Of a stretch of DNA of 56,395 nucleotides, positions 22,991 through 31,269 are shown piece after piece. Both the position numbers and the translations under genes were made by a program. The stretch is from contig JAURHD010000018.1 of the NCBI GenBank assembly GCA_030833445.1, positions 1 through 56,395 of the forward strand. Reading direction: 5' to 3'. This DNA comes from Cephaloticoccus sp. (GTDB taxonomy: Bacteria > Verrucomicrobiota > Verrucomicrobiia > Opitutales > Opitutaceae). The first letter of the stretch is position 1, and each line of letters begins with the position of its first letter. The notes under the pieces were generated by a model. That model did not search any database and was not told the origin of the DNA. It saw only the letters and a list, made by a program, of their open reading frames with translations.

Positions 22991-24490
22991 TTACGCACAA
23001 TATAGCGGCAGGTAGCGTTCGCGCAAATAACGCAACAACGGCTGTGGCGACAGTTCCTGGCCGGTGATCCGCTTGGTCAACGCGAGCGCATCATGGCGCT
23101 TGCCCTGGGCATGCACGTTGGTCTGCAACCATTTCAGCAGCCACGAGAAATCCCCGCGGGCAAAATCGGCGGTCAGGTCAGGTCGTAGTTCCAAGGCATG
23201 ATACCAAAGCTGGGCGGCAATCATGTTACCGAGACAGTAACTTGGGAAATAACCGAAGGCCCCGTCACTCCAATGCACATCTTGGAGCACGCCCATGCGA
23301 TCATCGGGCGGGGTCAAGCCGAGCAGTTCCTCTGCGGATTGATTCCAGGCTTGCGGCAGGTCCTTCACCGCCAAGGTGCCGGCGAACAATTTTTGTTCGA
23401 TCTCGAAGCGCAGGATGATGTGCAGGTTGTAAGTGATTTCGTCTGCTTCCACCCGGATCAACGTCGGTGACACCTTGTTGACGGCGAGGTAGAGTTCATC
23501 CGAGGTGACGTCACTGGTCTGCGCGGGAAATTCCTCACGAAACCGCGGTTCGAAAAACGCCCAAAAGGCGCGACTGCGGCCGACTTGATTTTCCCACATC
23601 CGGCTCTGGGATTCATGCACACCCATACCTGCGGCCTGCCCGAGAGCCGTGGCATGGTGGGCGAGCGGCAGCCCCTGCTCATACAACCCATGGCCGGTTT
23701 CGTGAATCGAACCAAACAACGCGCCGAGGGGCTCGTCCTCGCGGAAACGCGTGGTCATGCGGATATCCGCGCCATTGCCGGAGCAAAACGGATGCAGCGA
23801 CACGTCGATGCGACCCCGTCGGTAGTTGAAGCCAAGCTTTTCCGTGACTTCGCGCAAAAACTTGAACTGCCCGTCGACGGGAAAACCCGTCAGCTTGTCG
23901 CTACGCGGTTTGACCTTGGAGCTCGTTATTTGCCGGACCAGTGGCACCAGTTCGGTTTTCAATTCGCTGAACAACTTTGTGATCACTGCCGCCGTCATGC
24001 CGGGATCGTGTTTGTCGATCATGTAGTCGTAAGACCGGTCGCCCCACCCCAGATAACCCGCCTCCTGTTTCGCCAGTTTGATGTTCTTTTCCAGCACGGG
24101 GATGTAACTGGCAAAATCGGAAGCGGCCCTGGCCTTCGCCCATGCATGGTAACCCACGCTGCCCTGAATCGCTTTTTCGCGCACGTAGTCCGCAGGCAAC
24201 TTGGTCGCTCGATCGTATTCCTTCCGGGCCTCGCGCACCACAACCTGCTGATCAGTGGAAAGATTTATCGCCGCTTGCTCGAGTTCAGTCAGGAGCGTTC
24301 CAATCCGTGAATTAGTCGCAGCCTCGTGCGAGAGTTCGGCCAGCACGGCATTCTGTTCGGCGCGTTGATCCGCGCTGTCGGGCGGCAGGTTGACTTGCTC
24401 ATCCCAGCCCACCAAGGAAGCAACACTTCCCAGGTAGTGAACACGTTTCAAGTGGGTGAGCAGTTCGTTGTAGGCGGTATCAGTTGACAT
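22991..24490 (-). CDS. M32 family metallocarboxypeptidase (carboxypeptidase Taq type)
   Basis: A 499-residue cytosolic zinc or cobalt carboxypeptidase. The catalytic HExxH is H263-ETG-H267 in GSIHETGHGLYEQG, preceded by the family HPF motif at residues 233-235 (SLHPFCSG) and followed by the ESQSR segment (GVHESQSRMWEN) and the late VRVEADEITYNLHI motif. I chose the ATG at 24490; a TTG-type reading from 24505 adds five residues. It sits upstream of and directly adjoins tatD, forming a two-gene string with the DUF4097 genes further upstream on the same strand. It probably trims C-terminal residues from peptides in the cytoplasm. All family motifs are intact. Confidence 0.94.
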   Translation of the reverse strand: MSTDTAYNELLTHLKRVHYLGSVASLVGWDEQVNLPPDSADQRAEQNAVLAELSHEAATNSRIGTLLTELEQAAINLSTDQQVVVREARKEYDRATKLPADYVREKAIQGSVGYHAWAKARAASDFASYIPVLEKNIKLAKQEAGYLGWGDRSYDYMIDKHDPGMTAAVITKLFSELKTELVPLVRQITSSKVKPRSDKLTGFPVDGQFKFLREVTEKLGFNYRRGRIDVSLHPFCSGNGADIRMTTRFREDEPLGALFGSIHETGHGLYEQGLPLAHHATALGQAAGMGVHESQSRMWENQVGRSRAFWAFFEPRFREEFPAQTSDVTSDELYLAVNKVSPTLIRVEADEITYNLHIILRFEIEQKLFAGTLAVKDLPQAWNQSAEELLGLTPPDDRMGVLQDVHWSDGAFGYFPSYCLGNMIAAQLWYHALELRPDLTADFARGDFSWLLKWLQTNVHAQGKRHDALALTKRITGQELSPQPLLRYLRERYLPLYCA

Positions 24491-24540
24491 GCGTCCACAT
24501 GACACATCCCACCGCGCAAAAGCCAGCGCACAGTCCGGGT

Positions 24541-25494
24541 TTACTGCGCAAAAAGGGGCTCGCCCGGTTTGAGCCGCACGGATCCTCCATGCGCTTGGAG
24601 CTCGAGCTGGGGTCCGCCCCCGCGGTAATCGCCAGTCATGCGAGTGCGGCCCATTTTTCCCGTCACTTCCTCAGAGGCCAATTCGCTGATAATTTTTCCC
24701 CAACGCGAATGCGCCTTGATGCTAAATTTTTCCTCCGGATTCAGCACAGCCGTGACATTACCCAACGCCGTCCGGATGGACGACGGTCCGGCAATTTGGG
24801 CAAATCCCGCGCTGATGTCACCTTCCGCCGCCTTGGCCATCACGGTGCTGTAGGCGCTCATGACTTCAATGTCGCCATTCACCGTTTCCAAGATCGCCCG
24901 GCCCCCCACCGTGCCGATCCGCACGTTGCCTTGACTGGCACGCAAGTCGGCCGAACCGGAACAGCGCGAAACAACCACATCGCCGGCTTGCGAGCGTGCC
25001 GTCACATTCCCATGGATTTGGCGAAAGAAGATCGAACCGATTTCCGTGCGGGCCTTCATATTTCCGACCAAACTGTCGACCGTAATGCCACCTTCCAAGG
25101 TGGTCAGGTCGAGGTTACATCGGGATGGCACCGTAATCTCAAAATAAATCTCCAGTTTCTGCAGTTCGACAATATCCAAGCGCAACCCGGTTTCGGCAGG
25201 ATTGGTGGCAACCACCCGAATCTCATTTCCCACCTGCTCGATCCGCAGTTGCAGGGTATCCAAGGCGCGGGCGGCCTCCGCTTCATCCTGCTTCTGACTA
25301 ATGGAGCGGACGTTGATTTCGACATTGGACGTATCCCCAACGGTCACGTTGATCAGGCCACGGTAAGAATCGATTTTCACCGTGCCATTCGTCGGCAAGG
25401 GATAGGTCTGAGTCACCACCCGCTGCATGCCTTGCACCGATAGGCAGGTCGCCAAGGCGAGGCCGATAAGGATCAAAAGTCGTTGCAGCTTCAT
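24541..25494 (-). CDS. Exported DUF4097-type beta-repeat protein, paralogue 1
   Basis: A 317-residue exported protein with a signal peptide (MKLQRLLILIGLALATCLSV) from the ATG at 25494. The mature part is a DUF4097-like right-handed beta structure built of short strands of about 20 residues: VKIDSYRGLINVTVGDTSNV, LTTLEGGITVDSLVGNMKARTEIGSIFF and ADLRASQGNVRIGTVGG. It ends GGPQLELQAHGGSVRLKPGEP, closely matching the end of the neighbouring paralogue (GGPRLKLHTSGGDIDILTR), so the two genes are duplicates that have drifted. The function of the family is unknown; members are often adhesin- or anti-sigma-linked cell-envelope proteins. The promoter region upstream holds a 10-bp palindrome. Confidence 0.85.
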   Translation of the reverse strand: MKLQRLLILIGLALATCLSVQGMQRVVTQTYPLPTNGTVKIDSYRGLINVTVGDTSNVEINVRSISQKQDEAEAARALDTLQLRIEQVGNEIRVVATNPAETGLRLDIVELQKLEIYFEITVPSRCNLDLTTLEGGITVDSLVGNMKARTEIGSIFFRQIHGNVTARSQAGDVVVSRCSGSADLRASQGNVRIGTVGGRAILETVNGDIEVMSAYSTVMAKAAEGDISAGFAQIAGPSSIRTALGNVTAVLNPEEKFSIKAHSRWGKIISELASEEVTGKMGRTRMTGDYRGGGPQLELQAHGGSVRLKPGEPLFAQ

Positions 25495-25611
25495 GCTGCA
25501 AAAACGTTCGTTCAGAATTCCAACTACCCGCAAGGACCTGTCGTTAGGTATGAATACACCCCTACTACGTAGTTATACGAATATTGAATCTGAACGAAAA
25601 GCCCCGGCGAT
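25495..25611 (-). promoter_or_regulatory. Leader/promoter region of DUF4097 paralogue 1 with a 10-bp palindrome
   Basis: The 117-base gap contains the perfect palindrome ACTACGTAGT (25564-25573) inside CACCCCTACTACGTAGTTATAC. A loosely similar sequence, CACCCC..(8 bases)..CGTAATTCTAC, lies at 13704-13727 between the large receptor and the response-regulator remnant. Possible operator; evidence is weak. Confidence 0.3.
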
Positions 25612-26568
25612 TTAACGCGTCAAAATGTCGATATCGCCACCACTGGTGTGCAGCTTTAGCCGTGGACCACCCCCGTTAACTTCACCCGACAGTCGGCTTT
25701 TGCCGATGCCACCGCGTTGGATTTTGATGGTCAGTCCTTCCGCTTCGACGTCGCCGCCACTGGTGGATGCATCCAAATCAAAACCCACGCCGGCATCCAC
25801 GGTTACCCGGACATTGCCGCCACTGGTGCCGAGGGAGCAATCATCGACCAAAGCGCCCTTGATGCCCGCCGTAACATCACCGCCGCTCGTGTGGGCGTTT
25901 AGCCGGCCTTCCACGGTTTCAATTCTGATATTTCCACCCGACGTGGAGAGCTCTGCCGGACCGAAAACCTTGCCTACCTTGATATCTCCACCGGATGTTT
26001 CCAAGTGGGCCAAGCCGGTGGACTCCTGCAATCGGATGTTACCCCCGCTCGTATGAACGGAAATTTCGCCGTCGATTTTACCGAGTGTGATATCCCCACC
26101 CGAGGTGTGGGCATTCATCTTGCCGGTCAAATTTCCTATCACGATATCGCCGCCACTGGTCCGTAATACCGTGCCGTAACTCGATGGCACTTTGACTTCA
26201 AAACTTACCGCCACGGGTGGCCACGAACCAAAATGAAAGCCGATGGGCCGTTGCTCATACTTGGCGGAGGCAGATACATCATTGCCCGATTGCTCAATTT
26301 TCAACTCCAGCTTTTCCAGGAGTATGTCGGCATCGGTTTGGCTGTTCGTGCGGATCATCTGCCGGGCGATCACATGCACTTGCTCATCCGCACCCGGCGT
26401 GACCCGAATGTCGCCTCCGGCGGTATCGATCTTGAGCACCCCGCCAGGTTGGACCGTAAAGGTTTTCTCAACCACTCGCTCAATTTTGGCGTGGGCCGCA
26501 ACCGGGATGACGACAAGGAGAGTGGCGGCGAGACACGAGGATAGGATTTTCATAGTGATCACATTCAT
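25612..26568 (-). CDS. Exported DUF4097-type beta-repeat protein with nine TSGG motifs, paralogue 2
   Basis: A 318-residue exported protein of the DUF4097 family. A signal peptide ends at about residue 27 (VAAHA); I kept the ATG at 26568 because AGGCGG lies just before it, though the ATG at 26553 (MKILSSCLAA) would also give a good signal. The body contains one TAGGD and nine TSGGD/N motifs spaced about 18-22 residues apart (for example AHTSGGDITLGKIDG, VHTSGGNIRLQ, LETSGGDIKVG), the loop-turn signature of a stacked beta solenoid. A DNA-level echo of the repeat is visible as recurring CCGCCACTGGT. It lies between the ArsC-like gene and paralogue 1. A passive envelope or adhesive role is an inference from fold. 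Confidence 0.87.
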   Translation of the reverse strand: MNVITMKILSSCLAATLLVVIPVAAHAKIERVVEKTFTVQPGGVLKIDTAGGDIRVTPGADEQVHVIARQMIRTNSQTDADILLEKLELKIEQSGNDVSASAKYEQRPIGFHFGSWPPVAVSFEVKVPSSYGTVLRTSGGDIVIGNLTGKMNAHTSGGDITLGKIDGEISVHTSGGNIRLQESTGLAHLETSGGDIKVGKVFGPAELSTSGGNIRIETVEGRLNAHTSGGDVTAGIKGALVDDCSLGTSGGNVRVTVDAGVGFDLDASTSGGDVEAEGLTIKIQRGGIGKSRLSGEVNGGGPRLKLHTSGGDIDILTR

Positions 26569-26628
26569 AACCCGCCTGACCGGTCAAAAGTTACAAGAAA
26601 TCCCAACGCAAATCGGGCATAGACCCAG

Positions 26629-26991
26629 TTAGGCTAAAAGAGCCGCTCGCCAAGCCGGTTCAGCAAACCCCACCAGGGCTACCTTAGGGCCGATCAAGAA
26701 AGGACGTTTTACCAGGTTTCCGTTATCGGCCAGCAGGGCCAAGGCCTCGGCCGGTTTCATGGTCGGCAGCTTTTCGCCGAGTTGCAGTTCCCGGTAATCC
26801 TTCCCCGACGTATTGAACAGCCGGCGCAATTCACCGTCGTAGGCCGCCAGCATCATGCGCAGCTCGGTCGGTTTGGGCGGCGTCTCCCGGATCGGTTTTT
26901 CCTGATAGGCTATTTTTTGCGCTTGGAGCCATTTTACCGCCTTCCGGCAGGTATCACAATTGGCGTAGGTGTAGACGGTCAGGGTTTCCAT
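26629..26991 (-). CDS. ArsC/Spx-family thioredoxin-fold protein
   Basis: A 120-residue protein of the ArsC/Spx/YffB family: thioredoxin fold with the redox-type motif CDTC (residues 13-16) after VYTYAN, the KAVKWLQ helix, and the family block FNTSGKDYRELQLGEKLP with KRPFLIGPKVALVGF near the C-terminus. The missing part compared with true arsenate reductase is the arginine trio that holds arsenate, which I cannot confirm here, and there is no ars operon in the window, so I do not call it an arsenate reductase. It could be a glutathione- or thioredoxin-linked reductase or a regulatory Spx-like protein. Its ATG overlaps the end of the upstream EEP-family gene by 13 bases, so the two are translationally coupled. 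Confidence 0.85.
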   Translation of the reverse strand: METLTVYTYANCDTCRKAVKWLQAQKIAYQEKPIRETPPKPTELRMMLAAYDGELRRLFNTSGKDYRELQLGEKLPTMKPAEALALLADNGNLVKRPFLIGPKVALVGFAEPAWRAALLA

Positions 26992-28484
26992 GTGATCCAG
27001 CTTTCGTCACGGATGATCAATTGCCAACGACCTTTGTATTGGCCGAGCTCGGCATAGAACCGGATGCGATCCTCCGCTTTGTATTTTGCCCGCAATTTGT
27101 CGCGCAGGGCTGGCTCAAAACTCCAGACGTCATAGACGTCATTGCGCACCATGACGGTTAGTTTTTTCCCGGGGCGCACTTCGCCCACCACTTTTATGAT
27201 CTTACCGATATATTGTTCGTTCCGCAGACTCGTGCCTTTGGGCAGTTTCCCCAAATCCAAGGCCACCTTGGCCACATCGATTTTGCCGAAATCAATCTTG
27301 TTCACACTGGCCAGGCCGGTGTCTTCCGATGGATTGCGCAGTGAAATATAGCGGTCATCCCGGTTGTCTGTCACTGTCAGGAATTTCGCATAGATCGGCA
27401 GATGGTCGGAGAATCCACTGCCGGCCGGGCCGTCAAAAGACCAACGGATGGGCAACCCCTTGTCATCGAGGTTCAGGCCCGGGATCTTTGCCACCCCGAA
27501 GGAATCATCCACATATTGCACTCCGCGGTAGTCGTAGAGCCCACGCGAAATAATCAGCTGCATCAGGGTGCCCCACTCCCCCTGATAGGTATCACTGCCC
27601 CGATCTTCTGCGGGCAGTTCAAACCACAAATTGTAGAGATCACGGTTTTTGCCGCGGATCACCAGCTCGTTGCCTTGGGAGCCGAGCACATCGTTAAGGC
27701 CCGTCTCCTTCATGTTTTTGTAACGGACTTTCTGGTTATACTGGGAGTTGAAATCACCGCCGATGATGATGTCCGCATTCGGATCATCCTTGAGGATCTC
27801 GTCGAGTCGCGTGCGCAGGGTTTTCGCATTGGCCGCCCGGGTCGGCTCGGTCTCCACATTCCCCGCACCGGATTTCCAGTGGTTGTTGAAAAGGTAGAGC
27901 AACGCTCCGTCCACGTCGACCTGCACCTCCAGGATGGCCCGCGCATTCAGGGTCGGGTGCGAGATAGCCTGCTTCACCGGGAAGCGGGTGAACACCACGC
28001 ATTTCTGAGCCAAACCATTGCGGCTGGCCGCGCCCCTCACGTTCTCACCGCGCACGATGTGATAATCCTTCATGCCGCGCTCTGCCATCGCTTTGGCCAG
28101 CAGGACCTCGGCCGGCAGGTCGGCAATCTCATCGGAAAATTTTGGACCCAGCATTTCGCCTATGGTCAGGCCGGCATAGCGCCGCAGAATGGCATCATAG
28201 TCAGGCACCTCGATCGCATTGGTCAGGTCCTGTTCGATCTCTTGAAATAGAATAATGTCCGGACCCCGCCCGTCCACAAAACGGCTGACGACCTCGGCCA
28301 CGTTCCGGACCTTGGTCAACACATGTTGCCGGCTGTAGCGCGCCGGTTGGTAATCCTCGAACATCGCCTTCGAGTCCGCGTCGAACAGATTTTCCACATT
28401 ATAAACCAGCACGATGAACGGCCGGGCCGACAGCGAACCGGCCCAAAGTATCCCCAATACAAGAAAGCTGAACAGGTGCCGCAT
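26979..28484 (-). CDS. Exported endonuclease/exonuclease/phosphatase family protein with C-terminal OB-like domain
   Basis: A 501-residue exported metal-dependent phosphodiesterase/nuclease. I chose the ATG at 28484 (MRHLFSFLVLGILWAGSLSA, a signal peptide); in-frame starts at 28490 and 28502 are also possible. The EEP fold shows VLVYNVENLFD (N-terminal Asn/Glu metal region), ILFQEIEQ (catalytic Glu), LYLFNNHWKSGAG, IIGGDFNSQYN (metal Asp/Asn) and FSDHLPIYAKF (the SDHxP motif). After about residue 385 a second domain (GKIIKVVGEVRPGKKLTVMV, RWQLIIRDESWI) looks like a small OB-fold, a layout seen in some secreted nucleases. Likely substrates are extracellular or periplasmic nucleic acids or phosphodiesters. 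It is translationally coupled to the ArsC-like gene. Confidence 0.9.
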   Translation of the reverse strand: MRHLFSFLVLGILWAGSLSARPFIVLVYNVENLFDADSKAMFEDYQPARYSRQHVLTKVRNVAEVVSRFVDGRGPDIILFQEIEQDLTNAIEVPDYDAILRRYAGLTIGEMLGPKFSDEIADLPAEVLLAKAMAERGMKDYHIVRGENVRGAASRNGLAQKCVVFTRFPVKQAISHPTLNARAILEVQVDVDGALLYLFNNHWKSGAGNVETEPTRAANAKTLRTRLDEILKDDPNADIIIGGDFNSQYNQKVRYKNMKETGLNDVLGSQGNELVIRGKNRDLYNLWFELPAEDRGSDTYQGEWGTLMQLIISRGLYDYRGVQYVDDSFGVAKIPGLNLDDKGLPIRWSFDGPAGSGFSDHLPIYAKFLTVTDNRDDRYISLRNPSEDTGLASVNKIDFGKIDVAKVALDLGKLPKGTSLRNEQYIGKIIKVVGEVRPGKKLTVMVRNDVYDVWSFEPALRDKLRAKYKAEDRIRFYAELGQYKGRWQLIIRDESWITWKP

Positions 28485-28593
28485 GCACATTTCTGTGGGC
28501 ACTTTGATTCCGGAGGCAAAAGGAAAACCGCCGGGGTGTCATCTTCCGGTCGCACGCTTGACCCCCGCGGTCGGCCCAACCCAACATCGCCGC

Positions 28594-29397
28594 ATGCCCG
28601 CCGCCTCGCGAACGCCCATTCTGTCGGTCCACGACCTGTTCATCCGCCGGGATCGCACCGTCATTCTGAATCGGGTCAACTGGCACATCGAGCGTGGTGA
28701 AAATTGGGTGATTCTCGGCGGCAATGGCTCGGGCAAGACTTCGTTGTTACGCGCACTCACTGGCTACCTGGCCCCCACCTCCGGCAATATTGAGCTGCTG
28801 GGTAAAACCTTTGGCCGCAGCGACTGGCGCAAACTGCGCGAGCGGATCGGCATCGTGATCACTTCGTTCAGTGTGCTCATCCCGGTGTGCGAGACCGCCC
28901 TTGATACTGTGATCAGTGGCAAGTTTGCCCAACTGGATTTATGGATGCCGGTTAAAGAGGCTGATCGGATGGCCGCTCGCCGACTGCTCAAACGCGTGGA
29001 TGCCGCCCACTTGGCGAAACGCGAATGGCAGCACCTTTCCCAAGGCGAACGACAGCGCATTCTCATCGCCCGCGCCCTCATGGCGCGCCCGCGTTTGCTG
29101 ATTCTCGATGAACCCTGTGCCGGTCTCGACCCCGTCGCCCGACGGGATTTCCTGCAACTGGTCGATGGACTGGCCCGTCTGCGGGGTGGACCTACTTTGG
29201 TGCTGGTAACTCATCATGTCGAAGAGATCACCCCGGCCTTTACCCACGCGCTGTTGCTCAGGGGCGGCCAAGTCGTCGCCGCCGGACCAAGGAAAAGCAA
29301 GCTGACCTCGGCCAAGCTTTCCGATGTATTCGGCACCCAGACCCGGCTCTACCGGGACGGCGAAGGCCTGCGGTTGGGATTTCCGCAGACTGCTTAG
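28594..29397 (+). CDS. ABC transporter ATP-binding protein without adjacent permease
   Basis: A 267-residue ABC ATPase. It has a Walker A motif GGNGSGKTS (residues 42-50), a Q-loop-like region at IVITSF rather than the usual Q, the signature LSQGERQR, Walker B LLILDEPCAGLD and the switch His in VLVTHHVEEITPAF. The ATG at 28594 matches the normal domain start (ILSVHDLFIRRDRTVIL); the frame upstream to 28414 is antisense to another gene. No permease or binding-protein gene is next to it, so it may partner with a distant permease or be a soluble ModF/YlmA-like ATPase. Its stop overlaps that of the convergent lipoprotein gene. Confidence 0.9.
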   Translation: MPAASRTPILSVHDLFIRRDRTVILNRVNWHIERGENWVILGGNGSGKTSLLRALTGYLAPTSGNIELLGKTFGRSDWRKLRERIGIVITSFSVLIPVCETALDTVISGKFAQLDLWMPVKEADRMAARRLLKRVDAAHLAKREWQHLSQGERQRILIARALMARPRLLILDEPCAGLDPVARRDFLQLVDGLARLRGGPTLVLVTHHVEEITPAFTHALLLRGGQVVAAGPRKSKLTSAKLSDVFGTQTRLYRDGEGLRLGFPQTA

Positions 29398-29864
29398 CGC
29401 AGGATTTTCCCTGTCAAGCGGACAACATCACCTGGCAACAACGCGGGATTAGCCAACCTCTGTTGCGCCACCCGGTAGACGAGTTTGCCTTCGCGCACCA
29501 ACGCCACGGAACGTTGCGCCAGCTTAACCTGCGCAGCGGCGCCACCTGCATAGAGGGTCATCCCTTCAGTCCAGGGCACCCGCACAATCGTTCCCGTCGC
29601 CACGTCGAAAAATGTGACCATGCCCGCCTGGGCCAAAGCCGCCAACGCATCGATGGTTGTCGCCGTCAGTGCGCCACTACCGGTGATCGCACTGTTGGCC
29701 ACGCGCCCGGTGGCCTTGACGGCCGTCGTCGCCGTCTTGCCCGCGACGATTACGGTTGTAGCCGCAAGTTCCCCGGTGGTCTTGACCGCCTTGTAGGCCA
29801 GGCACCCGGTCTGCCCGAAGAGCAACACCACGGCCAAACCCGGCAAGAGGCAGCGCAAACACAT
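29394..29864 (-). CDS. Predicted lipoprotein of unknown function
   Basis: A 156-residue lipoprotein. The N-terminus has a signal peptide with a lipobox, LFGQTGC (the cysteine at about residue 21), so it is lipid-anchored, probably to the outer membrane. The mature part begins with an Ala/Thr/Gly-rich stretch (KTTGELAATTVIVAGKTATTAVKATG) and continues with a beta-rich second half (GTIVRVPWTEGMTLYAG, KLVYRVAQQRL, LPGDVVRLTGKILR) resembling a small SLBB- or capsule-export-like domain. I do not recognise a family. It overlaps the stop of the ABC ATPase gene by three bases and follows the dienelactone hydrolase gene by nine on the same strand, so co-transcription with that gene is likely. Confidence 0.8.
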   Translation of the reverse strand: MCLRCLLPGLAVVLLFGQTGCLAYKAVKTTGELAATTVIVAGKTATTAVKATGRVANSAITGSGALTATTIDALAALAQAGMVTFFDVATGTIVRVPWTEGMTLYAGGAAAQVKLAQRSVALVREGKLVYRVAQQRLANPALLPGDVVRLTGKILR

Positions 29865-29873
29865 TACGCTGCT

Positions 29874-30674
29874 TTATTGAAACAGCTCGTTCAGGAACAG
29901 TTTCATGTGTTCCCAAGAACGCATGTTGGCGTCATCATTGTAGCCAATGCCATCGATGTGATTTTGAATCGCATACTTGTCGGCCAGCGGATTGCTGAAT
30001 GCGTGCTTGGCTCCGGCGTAGGCGATGAATTGATAATCAATGCGACTCTCGTCCAGTGAGCTCAAAAAGCCGTCCAGATTTTCCTTGGGCACGAAGGGAT
30101 CAACGGCACCGTGACAAATCAAAAACTTGGTGTGGTTCTGCCTGACACGTTCCGCTGCTTCCGCCGAGGCGGCGATCGGACCGCCATGAAAACTGACGAT
30201 GCCGGCCAAGGGCGCCCCGCTGTAGGCCAGGGCCATCACGGTGGATCCACCAAAACAATAGCCAATCGCAGCCAGCTTCTTTTCGTCAACGAGGCCACTC
30301 GCGAGCAGTTGGTCGAGACCGGCCCGGGCCCGGGTGGCCATCAGCGGACTGCCGTAAAACTTGCCCGCATACTCTCCGGCCACCTTGGCGTCGGTCGTTG
30401 TGAAAGCCTCGCCATACATATCAACCGCAAAAGCGACATACCCCAGCTCGGCCAGCTGATGCGCGCGCACCTTGACGTAGTTTGTGCGCCCCCACCATTC
30501 GGGCACCACCAGCACACCCGGCAATTTGCCCTGCGCGGTCTTCTCATCGTCATACACGAGAAGGCCAATCAGCTTCACTCCTTCATGTTCATAAGGGACG
30601 GATTGCGTGACAATCTTGGCTTCAAGCGTTGCGCAAACACCCAGCACACTCAATAGGGCGAATAGTTTTTTCAT
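29874..30674 (-). CDS. Exported dienelactone hydrolase-family protein
   Basis: A 266-residue alpha/beta hydrolase with a signal peptide (MKKLFALLSVLGVCATLEA) from the ATG at 30674, so it is exported. The dienelactone hydrolase signature is complete: LPGVLVVPEWWG, the nucleophile elbow IGYCFGGSTVM with a Cys nucleophile in place of Ser, Asp in HGAVDPFVP, and the catalytic His in YAGAKHAFSNP. In true dienelactone hydrolases the nucleophile is also Cys, so this looks catalytically competent. The natural substrate is unknown; exported members act on esters or lactones in the envelope. It precedes the lipoprotein gene and follows the CBS-domain gene by 64 bases, all on the same strand. Confidence 0.9.
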   Translation of the reverse strand: MKKLFALLSVLGVCATLEAKIVTQSVPYEHEGVKLIGLLVYDDEKTAQGKLPGVLVVPEWWGRTNYVKVRAHQLAELGYVAFAVDMYGEAFTTTDAKVAGEYAGKFYGSPLMATRARAGLDQLLASGLVDEKKLAAIGYCFGGSTVMALAYSGAPLAGIVSFHGGPIAASAEAAERVRQNHTKFLICHGAVDPFVPKENLDGFLSSLDESRIDYQFIAYAGAKHAFSNPLADKYAIQNHIDGIGYNDDANMRSWEHMKLFLNELFQ

Positions 30675-30738
30675 AAGGGAAAGTAAGCCAGCCCAGCGTG
30701 CGGCTTGGGGTGCCAGCGTCAATTCAGCCCGCGGGTCT

Positions 30739-31182
30739 TCAGGTGGAAAACCCGCCGTTGATGTATTCCTTCAACTGATCGGCCTCCGCGCGGTGCATGC
30801 TGGAGAGCCAACGGGAAATATCGCCGACCGAAATCAAGCCAATGACTTTGCCGTCATCCACCACCGGCAGATGGCGGCAGACTTTTCCGGTGAAAATTTC
30901 CAGCGCTTCTTCTATGGTTGTCTGGCGGGTCACGGTGGTCACGCCCTTGCTCATCACATCAGCCATCGTGACTTTGGCGGGGTCCAGGTTGGCACCCACC
31001 ACGCGACGCAAAACGTCACGCTCGGTGAAGATGCCGGCGAGCCGGCCGGCATCCATGATCAGCACAGAACTGACCTTGTGGGTGTTCATCAGCTGAACCG
31101 CATCGGTGACGGTCGTCGTGGGAGATACGGAGCGAATCTCAGAGTCTCTGCGCTCCAGCAGGGCGGATAGGGAGGTTTTCAT
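30739..31182 (-). CDS. CBS domain-pair protein
   Basis: A 147-residue protein made of two CBS domains and almost nothing else. CBS1 (about residues 17-72) and CBS2 (about 82-140) show the usual VSPTTTVTDAVQLMNTHKVSSVLIMD and VTRQTTIEEALEIFTGKVCRHLPVVD segments. Such stand-alone Bateman modules bind AMP, ATP or S-adenosylmethionine and often regulate another protein, so partner and ligand cannot be read from sequence. It is upstream of the dienelactone hydrolase and lipoprotein genes on the same strand and immediately downstream of hrpA, with 87 bases between. Confidence 0.9.
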   Translation of the reverse strand: MKTSLSALLERRDSEIRSVSPTTTVTDAVQLMNTHKVSSVLIMDAGRLAGIFTERDVLRRVVGANLDPAKVTMADVMSKGVTTVTRQTTIEEALEIFTGKVCRHLPVVDDGKVIGLISVGDISRWLSSMHRAEADQLKEYINGGFST

Positions 31183-31269
31183 GGGGCAACAACGATTGGG
31201 GGTTCCCCAAAGGTTAAGCGGCCACCCCGCACCGACAACCGCAAATTCCCTTTTGCGGGCGGCATCCGC

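Noticed and set aside
25625-26520. CRISPR-like spacing of the recurring CCGCCACTGGT sequence
   Set aside because: The repeats are short, imperfect and in frame with the TSGG motifs of a coding gene; there are no spacers of uniform length and no cas genes.
26629-26991. Arsenate reductase in an arsenic-resistance operon
   Set aside because: No arsR, arsB or acr3 gene is present and the substrate-binding arginines cannot be confirmed; kept as an ArsC/Spx-like protein.
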